Shown here: one piece after another, positions 17,044 through 26,860 of the stretch
Position numbering within the stretch: the first letter of the stretch is position 1
Layout: the number at the start of each line of letters is the position of its first letter
DNA from: Phenylobacterium sp.
Lineage (GTDB): Bacteria; Pseudomonadota; Alphaproteobacteria; Caulobacterales; Caulobacteraceae
DNA: 53,561 nucleotides
NCBI RefSeq assembly: GCF_030697305.1
Contig: NZ_JAUYQL010000036.1
Location: 1 to 53,561 of the forward strand
Direction: 5' to 3'
Notes under the pieces: model-generated
What the model was told of the DNA's origin: nothing
The model's input: the letters and a program-made list of their open reading frames with translations, nothing else
The model's database searches: none
Program-made: the position numbers and the translations under genes

Positions 17044-18045
17044 CTAGGCGACGCGGACGCGCGCCGCGCTCTCGGGCAGGTCAGCGCCGAACGCGCGCTG
17101 GAAGAACTCCGCGACTGTCGCGCGTTCCAGTTCGTCGCACTTGTTCAGGAAGGTCATCCGGAAGCCCAATGCGATGTCGCCGCCGAAGATCTCAGTGTTC
17201 TGCGCCCAGGTGATCACCGTGCGCGGGCTCATCACCGTGGAGATGTCGCCGTTCATGAAGGCGTTGCGGGTCATGTCGGCGACACGGACCATGGCGGCCA
17301 GCGTACGGCGGCCCTCAGGCGTGTCGTAGGTCGGGGCCTTGGCCAGGACGATCTCGGCTTCCACGTCGTGCGCCAGATAGTTCAGCGTGGTGACGATCGA
17401 CCAGCGGTCCATCTGGCCCTGATTGATCTGCTGGGTGCCGTGATAGAGCCCGGTGGTGTCGCCCAGGCCGATGGTGTTGGTGGTCGAGAACAGCCGGAAC
17501 CAGGGGTTCGGGCGAATCACCCGGTTCTGGTCCAGCAGGGTCAGCTTGCCCTGCGCTTCCAGCACGCGCTGGATGACGAACATCACATCCGGACGGCCGG
17601 CGTCGTACTCGTCGAACACCAGGGCGATCGGCCGCTGGATCGCCCAGGGCAGCATGCCCTCGCGGAATTCAGTGACCTGCTTGCCGTCCTTCAGGACGAT
17701 GGCGTCCTTGCCGACCAGGTCGATCCGCGACACGTGGCTGTCGAGGTTGACCCGGACCAGCGGCCAGTTCAGCCGCGCCGCCACCTGCTCGATGTGCGTC
17801 GACTTGCCGGTGCCGTGATAGCCCTGGACCATCACGCGGCGGTCGTGGGTGAACCCGGCCAGGATCGCCCGCGTCGTCTCGGGGTCGAACTTGTAGGCGG
17901 GATCGAAATCCGGCACGTGCGGATCGCGCGTGCTGAAGGCCGGCGCCATCAGGTCGCTATCCAGCCCGAAAGCCTCGCGGACGGACACCTTGGTGTCCGG
18001 GGCCAGCAGAAGCAGCTTATCGTCAGTCTCGTCGAAGGCGGTCAT
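17044..18045 (-). CDS. cobS: Cobaltochelatase-type AAA+ ATPase CobS
   Basis: A 333-residue AAA+ ATPase of the MoxR/CobS clade. Walker A is GYHGTGKST (75-83) and Walker B is [10 protein letters not shown] (Asp145, Glu146), followed by the sensor STTNTIG. CobS forms a ring chaperone with CobT that drives cobalt insertion by CobN. The N-terminal segment [18 protein letters not shown] is conserved in alphaproteobacterial CobS. It is preceded by the J-domain protein gene on the same strand (87-base gap). CobN is not in the window, so whether the complex works on cobalamin in this organism cannot be decided here. Confidence 0.96.
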   Translation of the reverse strand: MTAFDETDDKLLLLAPDTKVSVREAFGLDSDLMAPAFSTRDPHVPDFDPAYKFDPETTRAILAGFTHDRRVMVQGYHGTGKSTHIEQVAARLNWPLVRVNLDSHVSRIDLVGKDAIVLKDGKQVTEFREGMLPWAIQRPIALVFDEYDAGRPDVMFVIQRVLEAQGKLTLLDQNRVIRPNPWFRLFSTTNTIGLGDTTGLYHGTQQINQGQMDRWSIVTTLNYLAHDVEAEIVLAKAPTYDTPEGRRTLAAMVRVADMTRNAFMNGDISTVMSPRTVITWAQNTEIFGGDIALGFRMTFLNKCDELERATVAEFFQRAFGADLPESAARVRVA

Positions 18046-18132
18046 CGCGCTGTGTCGATTACATAGTTATGGGGTCAAAGGAAACGGGTGATTCCGGAGA
18101 CGGCGAGCGGTCGCCGCCGCAAGGGGCAGAGA

Positions 18133-18783
18133 CTACACCATCCCGGCTTTGCGCAGCGATTGATAGGCCTTGATCACACGCTGCAACTTGTTTTCCGACG
18201 ACCGGTCGCCGCCGTTGGCGTCCGGGTGACAGCGCTTCACCAGCTCGGTGTAGCGCGCGCGGATGCTGGGGCCGTCGGCCGCGTCGTCGAGATCGAGATC
18301 TGCCAGCGCATTGCGTTCCAGCTTGCCGAGACTGCGACCAGACGAGCTCGGGTTGGGTTGCCCGGCGTTGCGGCCGAACATGTCGAAGGGGTCGCGATAT
18401 CCCTGGCCCTTGGCGAACTTGCCGGCGAAGGCGCCCGCCGCCTCGCGGGAGCGGTTGGAGGCCTTGAAGTCCCAGGTGGGCCGGCCGCCGGTGAACATCT
18501 CGTTCTCCTGGCGCGCGCGGATTTCGCCCTCGCTCATGCCCTGGAAGAAGTTCCAGCTGCGATTGTACTCCGCGGCGTGCGGCTGACAGAACCAGTAGTG
18601 CTCGTTCAGCATGTCGCGCGACTTCGGCGCGCGCGCCGTCGCCGCCACCCGGCAGCCCGGGTGATCGCAGGCCCTTTCGCCGGGCTTCAGCGCCCACACG
18701 TCCTCGGCCGCAGCCTCCTCCTCGGTGGGAGGACGGACCCGGATGTCGACGAACTTAGGCTTATATTGAAACGCGCCTGCCAT
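18133..18783 (-). CDS. J-domain protein with an N-terminal Cys/His cluster
   Basis: A 216-residue co-chaperone-like protein with a C-terminal J domain (about 155-215) containing HPD (186-188), the motif that stimulates DnaK ATPase. The N-terminal part carries a putative metal site: Cys39, His41 and Cys44 in CDHPGC and His62, Cys66 and His69 in HYWFCQPH. This is unlike DnaJ, where the J domain is first and four CxxCxGxG repeats bind zinc. It lies just upstream of cobS on the same strand and its ATG shares a CATG with an ATG on the plus strand upstream of bolA. The client is unknown. Confidence 0.92.
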   Translation of the reverse strand: MAGAFQYKPKFVDIRVRPPTEEEAAAEDVWALKPGERACDHPGCRVAATARAPKSRDMLNEHYWFCQPHAAEYNRSWNFFQGMSEGEIRARQENEMFTGGRPTWDFKASNRSREAAGAFAGKFAKGQGYRDPFDMFGRNAGQPNPSSSGRSLGKLERNALADLDLDDAADGPSIRARYTELVKRCHPDANGGDRSSENKLQRVIKAYQSLRKAGMV

Positions 18784-18826
18784 GAGCCAAGTATGGGGGG
18801 ACCTGAATCCCTTTCAAGAATTGAAG

Positions 18827-19108
18827 ATGCCGACGATGGGCGCCATATTCGAAGCCATCCGCAACAAGCTGAACCACGCCTTCGAGCCCACGCGGCTGGA
18901 GATCGAAGACGACTCTGGACGCCACGCCGGCCATTCCGGCGCGCGTGACAGCGGCGAGAGCCACTTCAACGTCACCATCGAATCGCAAGCGTTCGCTGGC
19001 GCTTCCCGCATCGCGCGCCAGCGGATGGTGCATCAGGCGTTGGCCGAGGAGCTGGCCGGGCCGGTGCATGCGCTGGCGATCCGAGCGCTCGCGCCTGGCG
19101 AGGCCTGA
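18827..19108 (+). CDS. bolA: BolA-family protein
   Basis: A 93-residue protein of the BolA class, which partners monothiol glutaredoxins in iron-sulfur cluster handling and can bind DNA. The fold signature is intact: IRNKLNHAFEPTRLEIEDDS, then SHFNVTIESQAFAGASRIARQRMVHQAL and a C-terminal HALAIRALAP strand. The start was set at the ATG 18827 because the family begins at this point; an in-frame ATG at 18782 would add 15 residues and overlap the J-protein start. The gene is divergent from the J protein and converges on a response regulator gene. Confidence 0.93.
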   Translation: MPTMGAIFEAIRNKLNHAFEPTRLEIEDDSGRHAGHSGARDSGESHFNVTIESQAFAGASRIARQRMVHQALAEELAGPVHALAIRALAPGEA

Positions 19109-19127
19109 GCCGGCGTCAAACGCCGGC
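19109..19127 (+). terminator. Hairpin at the bolA / response regulator convergence
   Basis: A perfect 8-bp stem (GCCGGCGT / ACGCCGGC) with a 3-base loop starts directly after the bolA stop and overlaps the last codons of the converging response regulator gene. There is no T tract on the plus side. It could stop both transcripts. Confidence 0.4.
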
Positions 19128-19496
19128 GGCGGCGCGCAGTTCCCCGAGGATCCGAGCCAAGTCTGTTTCGCGGAACGGCTTCTGCAGGACCAGCGAACCC
19201 TTGTCGACGTCGCGTAGGCCCGCGTCGCCATAACCGGTGGCGAAGGCGAACGGCGCGCCCCGCGCACGCAGGATGTCGGCGAGAGGGAAAATCGGCTGAC
19301 CGCCCAGGTTCACATCCAGCACCGCGCAATCCAGCTCCGAGGCGTTGGCGAGCGCGATCGCCTCGTCCAGCCGCGACGCTGGTCCGACCACGGTGCAGCC
19401 AAGGTCGCCCAGCATGTCCTCGATCAGCATCGAGACCATCATCTCGTCCTCGACGACCAAGACGCGAAGACCCGCCAGATCAGGGACATTGCTCAT
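19116..19496 (-). CDS. Single-domain response regulator, FATGUY type
   Basis: A receiver of 126 residues without an output domain. Phosphorylation is expected on Asp61 (VLDVNLGG); the acidic pocket is Glu16/Asp17, Lys106 is in LQKP, and PFAFATGYG (82-90) is the FATGUY motif of receivers that pair with HWE kinases. The ATG overlaps the stop of the large HWE kinase by four bases (ATGA), so the kinase is its likely partner. It is a clear paralogue of the receiver at 2033-2392. The 3' end nearly touches bolA (7-base gap). Confidence 0.93.
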   Translation of the reverse strand: MSNVPDLAGLRVLVVEDEMMVSMLIEDMLGDLGCTVVGPASRLDEAIALANASELDCAVLDVNLGGQPIFPLADILRARGAPFAFATGYGDAGLRDVDKGSLVLQKPFRETDLARILGELRAAAGV

Positions 19497-21499
19497 TCAG
19501 TGGGCTCCAGCGCGCGCATTGGCAGTTGCATACGACACGACAATCCCGCGGGATCATAGGTAAGAACGACTCGCCCGGCGAGTTCACCGGCCAAGCCTTG
19601 CTCCAGCAGCCGCCCGCCGAACCCGCGCCGGCTCGGCCGCACGACTGTCGGCCCACCTTGTTCAATCCATTCCAGCACCAGATCAGCGCCGCTCACTCGC
19701 GAGCGGACCAGCACCCGGCCGGACGGCGTCGACAGAGCGCCGTACTTCACCGCGTTGGTGGCCAGTTCGTGCAAGGCCATGCCCAACGCCACTGCGGCCT
19801 TGGGGTTGAGCCGGATGTCGCGATCGCTTTCCAGCACGAAGCGACCACCGCCGCCTTGGCGTCCGCCTGCGTGGGGACTGAGCTCCATCACCAGGATCGC
19901 ATGCAGGCTGGCGGCTTCCCAGTTGGCGTCGGTCAAAAGGTTGTGGGTCTGGGACAACGCCAGCAGGCGTGATTCGAAAGCGTCGCGGAACGCGCGCGTA
20001 TCGGCCGCCGAGCGCAGCGTCTGGCTGGCGATCGACTGCACGGTGGCCAGGGTGTTCTTCACCCGGTGGTTCAGCTCATTGAGCAGCAGCCGCTGCCGTT
20101 CCTCGGCCCGCTTGCGTTCGGTGATGTCCAGGGACACGCCGGCCATCCGCCGCACGCCGCCGTGGTCGGCCTTCTCGGCCACGCGACCGCGCGCGTGCAC
20201 CCAGCGCACGTCGCCGCTCGGATGGATGGCGCGATATTCGATGTCGTAGTCGGCGCCGGTGGCGATGGCGTGCTCGATGGCTGCGCGCATCCGGTCTCGG
20301 TCTTCGTCATGGACGGCGGCGACGAGATCATGGAAGCCGAACGTCTCGTCAGGCCTTCGCCCATAGTTCGCCTTGCAGAGGTCCGAGGCCGTGTAGTCGC
20401 GCGTCTCGACGTCGAGCTCCCACGACCCCAGCCGGCCGGCCTGCAGCGCGAACTGCAAGCGTTCGTGGGCGGCGGTCTCGGCGGCGATGTCCAGGTTGAC
20501 GCCCATCCAACGGACGATCTCGTCGGTCACCGCATCACGGGCCGCCTCCACGCGCGTGAGGAACGGACGCGCCACGCCGTCGCGACCGCGCAACGGCAAC
20601 ACCAGCTCCAGAGGCCCGCCGGTCGCCTGTGCCTCACGCCACCGGCCCTGCGCTTCGACGCGCGCCTGGGCGTCATCGACGTCATACCAAAACGCGCCCG
20701 GCAGATAGGACTCCACGCCCACGTAGTCGTGCCAGCGCTGGTTGCGCCATGTCACCCGACCTTCGAGATCGGCTTCCCAGCACAAGGTCGGCAGAGTGTT
20801 GGCGATCATCCGGAAGCGGCTCTCGCTTTCGGCCAACGCGGCCTCAACCCGACGGCGCTGCTGTAGATCACGCCGCGCGGCCTCCCCGAGGCGCACATTG
20901 TCGATCGCCACCGCGGCCTGGGCGCTCAATCCGTGCAACAGAGGCTCCAGCCGCGGCGTGAACATTCCGGTTTGGGCGTGGCCGAAGAACAGTCCGCCCA
21001 ACACCTCGCCGCTGCCGGACACCACCGGCGCCGCCAGGTAGCTGCGCACCGGTAGGTGTCCCGTCGGCATGCCGTGGTGCGGCGCGTTGTGGCCGTAGCG
21101 AGGGTCCTTGGTGATGTCGTCGGATCGCACAAGTCCCGCGCCGCTGAACGTCGGCGCGAACACCGCGGTGTTGCGCGGCATGGGGAAGTCGGCGAAGGCC
21201 GAGCGTGGCGCGCCTGACAGCGTGTAGAGGGTGTAACTCTCGCCGTCCGCGTCCACGAGATTGTAGAAGAACGCCCCGAACTGCGCGCCGGTCAGTTCGA
21301 CTCCGCCATCCACAACGGTCTGGACGACCTCGGAGAGATCGGAACCCGCGCCGATTGCGGCGGCGATGCGGTTCAGCAAATCGGCGCGACGGCTTTCCTC
21401 GGCAAGAGCGTTTTCCGCCATCGCCAACCGCGCGCTGAGATCCTCGATTGTCACCAGAGCCGTCTCGTCCCCGCGCTCGCGCGCGCCAACCATGTGCAT
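19493..21499 (-). CDS. GAF-PAS-PAS HWE-family sensor histidine kinase
   Basis: A soluble kinase of about 668 residues with no membrane segment. A GAF domain (about 25-205, with [21 protein letters not shown]) is followed by two PAS domains (about 220-345 and 350-465, the second ending [14 protein letters not shown]) and an HWE transmitter: phosphoacceptor His in [17 protein letters not shown] box [21 protein letters not shown] and [11 protein letters not shown]. The start is uncertain; ATGs at 21499 and 21493 are both plausible, and a longer frame would run into corC. It lies downstream of corC by about 70 bases and is coupled to the response regulator gene. Confidence 0.92.
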   Translation of the reverse strand: MHMVGARERGDETALVTIEDLSARLAMAENALAEESRRADLLNRIAAAIGAGSDLSEVVQTVVDGGVELTGAQFGAFFYNLVDADGESYTLYTLSGAPRSAFADFPMPRNTAVFAPTFSGAGLVRSDDITKDPRYGHNAPHHGMPTGHLPVRSYLAAPVVSGSGEVLGGLFFGHAQTGMFTPRLEPLLHGLSAQAAVAIDNVRLGEAARRDLQQRRRVEAALAESESRFRMIANTLPTLCWEADLEGRVTWRNQRWHDYVGVESYLPGAFWYDVDDAQARVEAQGRWREAQATGGPLELVLPLRGRDGVARPFLTRVEAARDAVTDEIVRWMGVNLDIAAETAAHERLQFALQAGRLGSWELDVETRDYTASDLCKANYGRRPDETFGFHDLVAAVHDEDRDRMRAAIEHAIATGADYDIEYRAIHPSGDVRWVHARGRVAEKADHGGVRRMAGVSLDITERKRAEERQRLLLNELNHRVKNTLATVQSIASQTLRSAADTRAFRDAFESRLLALSQTHNLLTDANWEAASLHAILVMELSPHAGGRQGGGGRFVLESDRDIRLNPKAAVALGMALHELATNAVKYGALSTPSGRVLVRSRVSGADLVLEWIEQGGPTVVRPSRRGFGGRLLEQGLAGELAGRVVLTYDPAGLSCRMQLPMRALEPTE

Positions 21500-21569
21500 C
21501 TGGACCGCCGCCCCGACAGCCTTCGCCAACCGGCCAGAACGGCGACGATCGGAAATGGTTCCCTTCGCG

Positions 21570-22850
21570 TCAGTCCTCCCCCTCCGACCCTGGCGGCGAG
21601 ATCCGCAGCGAGGTGACCTGGTTGCCCTTGCGGCCCAGCACTTCGAAGCGGCGCCCATGGAAATCGAAGGCCTCGCCGATCTGCGGGATCGTCTGGGCTT
21701 CATGGATCAGCAGGCCGGCGATGGTCACCGCCTCCTCGTCAGGCAGGTCCCAGTTCATCGCCCGGTTGAGGTCGCGGATCGGCACCGCTCCATCGACCAG
21801 CACCCAGCCGTCGGGCTGTGGGCGCACGCCACGCACGGTGACGTCATGCTCGTCCTCGATCTCGCCGACGATCTCCTCGAGGATGTCCTCAAGCGTGATC
21901 AGCCCCTGCAGTCCGCCGTATTCGTCCACCACCAGGGCGAAGTGGGTGTGGCGGCGCAGGAAAGCACTGAGCTGGTCCTTGAGGTTGGTGGTCTCGGGAA
22001 TGAACCAGGGCGCACGCACGATCGTCGGCACGTCCAACGCCTCGATGCGGCCATCGGCCTGCGAGATCGCCTGCAGCAGGTCCTTGGCGTGCACCACGCC
22101 GATGATGTTCTCCGCGTCGTCACGATAAAGCGGCACGCGTGTGTGGCCGCTGTCGAGCACGGCGGCGACCAACTCACGCGGCGGCAGGTCGGCGTCGACC
22201 ATAGCGATCGCCGTGCGGTGGACCATCACCTGGCCGACATCCATCTCCGACAGGTCCAGCACGCCGCCCAGCATGTGCCGGTCACGGCTCTCCACCAGGC
22301 CCTCGGAGTGGTGGTATTCGACCGCGCCGCGGATCTCCTCGTGCGCCGCCAGCACGTCGACCTCCATGGTCAGACGCACGCCGAACAGCCGCAGGGTCCG
22401 CCGCACGATCCACTGGATCGCATAGATGATCGGGCCGAACAGCTTGACGACAACCAGGGTCGGGCCGGACAGCGCGCGGGCCACATCGTCCGAACGCAGG
22501 ATCGCCAGGGTCTTCGGAAGCACCTCGGCGAACACCAGCACCAAAACGGTCATCAGCGCGGTGGCCGCGGCGACGCCCAGTCCGCCGGGGATCGCCGCGG
22601 TGACCACCTGAGTGGTCAGGGCCGAGGCCAGGATGTTGATCAGGTTGTTGCCCAACAGCACCGCGCCGATCATCGTCTCCTGGTCGGAGAGCAATCGGTT
22701 GACCCGCCGCGCCGGGCGGTCGCCCTCGCGATCGAGCTGGTGCATCCGCGAACGGCTGGCCCCGGTCAGGGCCGTTTCAGCGGCGGAGAACAGGGCCGAA
22801 ATCGCGAGGAGCCCGAAGACGATCGGGGCCAGCGCCAGGATGGCGGTCAC
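21570..22850 (-). CDS. HlyC/CorC-family (DUF21 and CBS) membrane protein
   Basis: A 426-residue protein with an N-terminal DUF21 membrane domain (1-190, with the conserved [19 protein letters not shown] and [11 protein letters not shown] segments), a CBS pair (about 205-330) and a C-terminal CorC_HlyC domain (about 345-425). Members are linked to magnesium/cobalt efflux or, in the PaeA/YtfL branch, to polyamine export; the old haemolysin label is misleading. It overlaps aroB by 4 bases, making an aroK-aroB-corC operon found in many alphaproteobacteria. Confidence 0.94.
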   Translation of the reverse strand: MTAILALAPIVFGLLAISALFSAAETALTGASRSRMHQLDREGDRPARRVNRLLSDQETMIGAVLLGNNLINILASALTTQVVTAAIPGGLGVAAATALMTVLVLVFAEVLPKTLAILRSDDVARALSGPTLVVVKLFGPIIYAIQWIVRRTLRLFGVRLTMEVDVLAAHEEIRGAVEYHHSEGLVESRDRHMLGGVLDLSEMDVGQVMVHRTAIAMVDADLPPRELVAAVLDSGHTRVPLYRDDAENIIGVVHAKDLLQAISQADGRIEALDVPTIVRAPWFIPETTNLKDQLSAFLRRHTHFALVVDEYGGLQGLITLEDILEEIVGEIEDEHDVTVRGVRPQPDGWVLVDGAVPIRDLNRAMNWDLPDEEAVTIAGLLIHEAQTIPQIGEAFDFHGRRFEVLGRKGNQVTSLRISPPGSEGED

Positions 22851-23959
22851 GTTTCGGCTCCCTCGGCCTTCAGGAATTCACGGACGGCGTTCACGTCCAC
22901 GTTACGGGCGACGAACGCCTGGCCCAGTCCTCGGGCGAGGATGAAGGTCAGTGCGCCGCCCTCGGCCTTCTTGTCCTGGGCCATGTGCTCCAGCAGCCGT
23001 TCGACGGCGTAGGGCTGGGCGCGCGTGTCTGCCATGGACGTCGGCAGGCCGGCGGCGCGGATCGCCGCCTCGGCGCGGTGGGCGTCCTGCGTCGTGCAGA
23101 GCCCCTGTGCGGCGGAGAAGCGAAACGCCAGCGCCTGGCCGGCGGCCACCGATTCGCCATGCAGCAACGCCTCGCCGAAGCCGGTCTCGGCTTCCAGCGC
23201 ATGGCCGAAGGTGTGGCCCAGGTTGAGCAGGGCGCGGCGGCCCTGTTCGGTTTCGTCCTCGGCGACGATCTCGGCCTTCATCTCGACCGAGCGGGCGACG
23301 GCGTGGGCCAGCGCCTGCGGCTCGCGCGCCAACACGGCGGGCGCATTGGCTTCCAGCCATTGGAAGAAGTCGAAGTCGCCCAGCAGACCGTATTTGACCA
23401 CCTCGGCGTAACCGGCGCGCATCTGCCGCTCGGGCAGGGTGGCCAGCACATCCAGATCGGCCAGCACCAGGCGAGGTTGATGGAAAGCGCCGACCAGGTT
23501 CTTCCCGCGCGGCGTGTCGATGGCGGTCTTGCCGCCGACTGAAGAGTCCACCTGGGCCAACAGGGTCGTCGGGATCTGCACGAAGTCTATGCCGCGCTTG
23601 TAGACGGCGGCCGCGAACCCCGCGAGGTCGCCGACCACGCCGCCGCCGAACGCCACCACCAGGTCGCCGCGGTCCAGCGCCAGCGCCAGTAGCCGGTCGC
23701 TGAGTTCGGCCAGCCATTCGAAGCTCTTGGTCTGCTCGCCCGGCGGCAGCGCGATGACCGGACAGGCGAGGCCGGCGGCCTCCAGACTGGCGGTGAGTTG
23801 CGCCCCGTGCAGGCCCCAGACCGTCTCGTCGGTGACGATGGCGACCCGACGACGGCGCGCGAACGGCGCGATCCGCTCGCCGGCCTGATCCAACAGGCCA
23901 GGCCCGATGACCACCTCGTAGGACCGCTCGCCCAGTCCCACGGCGACGCTGCGGATCAT
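22847..23959 (-). CDS. aroB: 3-dehydroquinate synthase
   Basis: A 370-residue enzyme that converts DAHP to 3-dehydroquinate, the second step of the shikimate pathway. The NAD-binding [19 protein letters not shown] motif, the active-site segment [18 protein letters not shown] and the metal ligands (Glu in [10 protein letters not shown] and His in NLGHTFGHA) are all in place. The length is typical. The ATG overlaps the aroK stop (ATGA) and the stop overlaps the corC start, so the three genes are translated as one unit. Confidence 0.97.
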   Translation of the reverse strand: MIRSVAVGLGERSYEVVIGPGLLDQAGERIAPFARRRRVAIVTDETVWGLHGAQLTASLEAAGLACPVIALPPGEQTKSFEWLAELSDRLLALALDRGDLVVAFGGGVVGDLAGFAAAVYKRGIDFVQIPTTLLAQVDSSVGGKTAIDTPRGKNLVGAFHQPRLVLADLDVLATLPERQMRAGYAEVVKYGLLGDFDFFQWLEANAPAVLAREPQALAHAVARSVEMKAEIVAEDETEQGRRALLNLGHTFGHALEAETGFGEALLHGESVAAGQALAFRFSAAQGLCTTQDAHRAEAAIRAAGLPTSMADTRAQPYAVERLLEHMAQDKKAEGGALTFILARGLGQAFVARNVDVNAVREFLKAEGAET

Positions 23960-24519
23960 TTCGGCTGGCTTTCGATGTAGGCGGACACGGCTTCGATCAC
24001 CTGGTCGACGCTGACCTGATGGGCGGCGTCGCTGGTCTCGACCGTGACGTCGGCCTCGCCGTAATAGCGGTAACGAGCCTCCGCCTGCTGCTGCAGCACC
24101 TCTTTCGGATCGCGCCCGGCGAGCAGAGGGCGGTTGTCCTTGCGCGCCAGGCGTCTAGCCAGCACGTCCAGGTCCGCCTTGAGCCACACCGACACCGCAT
24201 TGGCCTTGATCAGGGCGCGGGTCTCGTCGCTGACGAAGGCCCCGCCGCCGGTGGCCAGGATGTGCGGCGGTTCGTCCAGCAGCCGTGAGATCACGCGACG
24301 CTCGCCCTCGCGGAACGCCGGTTCGCCCAGGTCGGCGAAGATCTCGGGGATGGAGCGGCCGGCCGCGGCCTCAACCTCGACGTCGGCGTCGCGGAATGGC
24401 AGTTCCAGCACCGTCGCCAAGCGGCGGCCGACACTGGTCTTGCCAACGCCCATCAGGCCCACCAGGGCGATGGTGCGAGTGCGCAGCGGTGAGTAGCGGT
24501 CCATGAACAGGGCAGCCAT
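23956..24519 (-). CDS. aroK: Shikimate kinase
   Basis: A 187-residue enzyme that phosphorylates shikimate with ATP. Walker A is GLMGVGKT (21-28). The shikimate-binding Asp and Arg lie in FRDADVEVE and [10 protein letters not shown], and the GGG motif is ATGGGAFV. The lid [10 protein letters not shown] follows. Starts at 24519 or 24504 are both possible; neither has a clear ribosome binding site. It is the first gene of the aroK-aroB-corC operon and is divergent from the exported protein gene at 24573. Confidence 0.97.
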   Translation of the reverse strand: MAALFMDRYSPLRTRTIALVGLMGVGKTSVGRRLATVLELPFRDADVEVEAAAGRSIPEIFADLGEPAFREGERRVISRLLDEPPHILATGGGAFVSDETRALIKANAVSVWLKADLDVLARRLARKDNRPLLAGRDPKEVLQQQAEARYRYYGEADVTVETSDAAHQVSVDQVIEAVSAYIESQPK

Positions 24520-24572
24520 ACACGAGCGGCCGGGCTCGCGCCAACTTCCCGCATCAGGTTATGCTGGCGCCC

Positions 24573-25886
24573 ATGATCCGCAATTCGCTTCTGGCCGGTC
24601 TCGCGACGGTCTCGATCCTTGCCGGAACGGCGCATGCGCAGGGTGTGGAGGTCGCGCCGCTGGCCGCGCCCGACCTGTTCTCCACCGGGGGGCGCGACAC
24701 CGGGCTGCCGGCCGACCTGTGGCGCGGCGCCTCGGCCCGCACCCTGGGCGCCGTGCTGCCGTTGATCGCAACCAAGCCCCTGTCGCCAGCCTCGGCGGCG
24801 CTCGCTCGGCGGGTGCTGGCGACCGGCGCCAACGGCCCGCAGGGCGCCGGCCAGGATCGCACGATGGCGGGCCTGCGCGCCAACGCCCTGATCGCGGCGG
24901 GCGACCTTCAGGCCGGCTCGGCGATCCTTGCTCGCACGGCCGGAGTCGAACGCGATCCGGCGCTGTCCCAGGCCGCCGCCGAAGCGGCCTTGCTCAGCGG
25001 CGACAACACGCGCGCCTGCGCCGTCGCCGACGCGCTGAACGTCGGCCGGGACGAAGCCTACTGGCTGCGCCTGCGCGCCTTCTGCCAGGCGCTGGCGGGG
25101 CAGGCGGGCGCGGCGCAGCTCACCTTCGAGCTCGCCCAGACCCAGGCGCGCGACGCGGTCTACGGCCGACTGATGGGCGCCAAGCTCGCCGGGGCCGGCG
25201 ACCCCGGCCAGGCCAGCCTTCGCAATGGCCTCGACTACGCCCTGTCGCGCAGCCTTGGCCTGGACCTGGCCGCTGCAAAGGCGTCGCCCGCGATAGCCTC
25301 GGCGCTCTCCACCGCGACGCCTGGCGCGGCGTTCTGGCCGATGGATCCGGGCGTCAGCGACGTCGGCGCGGCCCTGGCGGCGCTGGGCGCCGGCGACCTC
25401 GCGCGCGCCCAGGCCATGCGCGCCGCTATGGTCCAGGACCAGATCCCCAACACCGGCCCCGTCGACCTGGCGATCCTCGACGCGGCGATCGCCGCGGCTA
25501 CTGGCGCCGCTGACGGCCCGACCCTCGACCGGCTGGTCGAGCGCGGCGGCATGGGCGAGGCCAAGGCGCGAGTGAGGGCGCAGTCCGCGGCCTTGCTGCT
25601 GGCCGCGCTCGGATCGCCTCTGGGTCCTGACTCGCGGGGCGAGCTCGCGGCCTTCACGGCGGGAGAGTCCAAGGCGCCCGCGGCACGCGCCCTGGCCCTC
25701 GAACTCGCCGGCGAACAGAAGCTGCTGGGCGAGAGCGCCATGCTGGCGTTGTGGACCGCGGCGGACGCCGGCGCGGCCGGCCCGGCGCTGGGCGATCGCG
25801 TGCGCATCGTGCGCGCGCTCCGCGCCGCGGGCCTGGAGGCCGACGCCCGCGCCTTCGCCCTCGAGGGTCTGCTGGCGCTGCGATGA
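24573..25886 (+). CDS. Exported Ala-rich protein of unknown function
   Basis: A protein of about 437 residues that I do not recognise by function. The N-terminus MIRNSLLAGLATVSILAG followed by TAHA-QG is a typical signal peptide, so it is probably periplasmic. The mature part is about 25% Ala, nearly all helical by composition, with regular A-L-x-A-G-D patterns that suggest TPR-like or solenoid repeats. The start at 24573 gives the signal peptide directly; an ATG at 24561 would add four residues. The stop overlaps the xerD start (ATGA), so the two are translationally coupled. Similar Ala-rich proteins in Caulobacterales have been mislabelled antifreeze proteins; that label should not be used. 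Confidence 0.85.
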   Translation: MIRNSLLAGLATVSILAGTAHAQGVEVAPLAAPDLFSTGGRDTGLPADLWRGASARTLGAVLPLIATKPLSPASAALARRVLATGANGPQGAGQDRTMAGLRANALIAAGDLQAGSAILARTAGVERDPALSQAAAEAALLSGDNTRACAVADALNVGRDEAYWLRLRAFCQALAGQAGAAQLTFELAQTQARDAVYGRLMGAKLAGAGDPGQASLRNGLDYALSRSLGLDLAAAKASPAIASALSTATPGAAFWPMDPGVSDVGAALAALGAGDLARAQAMRAAMVQDQIPNTGPVDLAILDAAIAAATGAADGPTLDRLVERGGMGEAKARVRAQSAALLLAALGSPLGPDSRGELAAFTAGESKAPAARALALELAGEQKLLGESAMLALWTAADAGAAGPALGDRVRIVRALRAAGLEADARAFALEGLLALR

Positions 25887-26797
25887 GCGACGGCTCGGGC
25901 TGGACCGAAGCGTTCCTGGAGATGATGGCCGTCGAGCGGGCGGCGGCCCGCAACACGCTCACCGCCTACGCCAAGGACCTGGCCGACGCCCAGGGCTTCC
26001 TGCACGCCCGAGGCCTCGATCTGGCCAGCGCCCAGGCGGCGGACATCGAAGCCTATTTCTCGTTTCTCGGCGCGCGCGGGCTGGCGGCGTCCACGGCGGC
26101 GCGGCGGCGTGCGTCGCTGCGCCAGTTCTATCGTTTTGCGCTCGGCGAAGGTTGGCGCACCGACGATCCCTCGCGGCGGGTGGATGCTCCCAAGCAGGGC
26201 CGCCCGTTGCCCAAGACGCTGAGCCGCGCGGAGGTCGACGCGCTGATCGCCGCCGCTGCATCCATCGACGGGGCTCAAGGGCTTAGGCTCGGCTGCATGG
26301 TGGAGCTGCTGTACGCATCGGGCCTGCGGGTGTCTGAACTGACCGCCCTGACGCTGGCGGCCCTGGCCCGCGATCCGGCCTATCTGATGGTCGTGGGCAA
26401 AGGCGGCAAGGAACGCCTGGCGCCCCTGAACGCCACGGCGCGCACCGCCATCAAGGCTTACCTTGCGGTGCGACCCCAGTTCCTGCCGAAAGGAGACGCC
26501 GCCAACCCGTGGCTATTTCCGTCACGCGGCAAGGCGAGACGTCTGACGCCGCGGCGCTTCGCGCAATTGCTGGACGAGGCGGCCCGCACCGCTGGCGTCG
26601 ATCCGGCGCGGGTCAGTCCGCACGTGCTGCGCCACGCCTTCGCCACCCACCTGCTGGAAGGCGGCGCGGACCTGCGCGTGCTGCAGACCCTGCTGGGTCA
26701 CGCGGACATCGCCACAACCCAGATCTACACCCACGTCGCCGGGGAGCGCTTGGCGGAGGTCGTGCGCACCAAGCATCCCCTGGGCAAGAAGCCCTGA
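25883..26797 (+). CDS. xerD: Tyrosine recombinase XerD
   Basis: A 304-residue site-specific recombinase that, with XerC, resolves chromosome dimers at dif under FtsK control. The N-terminal SAM-like core-binding domain (about 8-95) precedes the catalytic domain, where all residues are present: Arg149 (GLRVSELT), Lys176 (GKGGKERL), His247 and Arg250 (HVLRH), His273 (LLGHADI) and the nucleophile Tyr282. The length and the chromosomal housekeeping context favour XerD over a phage integrase. The start is fixed by the ATGA overlap with the upstream gene. Confidence 0.93.
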   Translation: MSDGSGWTEAFLEMMAVERAAARNTLTAYAKDLADAQGFLHARGLDLASAQAADIEAYFSFLGARGLAASTAARRRASLRQFYRFALGEGWRTDDPSRRVDAPKQGRPLPKTLSRAEVDALIAAAASIDGAQGLRLGCMVELLYASGLRVSELTALTLAALARDPAYLMVVGKGGKERLAPLNATARTAIKAYLAVRPQFLPKGDAANPWLFPSRGKARRLTPRRFAQLLDEAARTAGVDPARVSPHVLRHAFATHLLEGGADLRVLQTLLGHADIATTQIYTHVAGERLAEVVRTKHPLGKKP

Positions 26798-26804
26798 CAG
26801 ACAA

Positions 26805-26838
26805 AAGCCCTCCTCCCGCAAAGGAGAAGGGCTCTTGG
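26805..26838 (+). terminator. Bidirectional terminator between xerD and the glycine-zipper gene
   Basis: An 11-bp stem with one mismatch (AGCCCTCCTCC / GGAGAAGGGCT) and a 6-base loop lies 7 bases after the xerD stop. It is followed by TCTT on the plus strand and by TTTTGT on the minus strand, so it suits both converging genes. Confidence 0.75.
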
Positions 26839-26860
26839 CCGTGATCAGGTTTGCTCCGGA

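Noticed and set aside
16630..18066. 478-codon plus-strand frame opposite cobS
   Set aside because: It covers the real DUF1328 gene in another frame and lies antisense to cobS; no domain is visible.
21366..23012. 548-codon plus-strand frame opposite corC and the HWE kinase
   Set aside because: It is antisense to well-conserved corC and aroB sequence and has a His/Gln/Arg-rich shadow composition.
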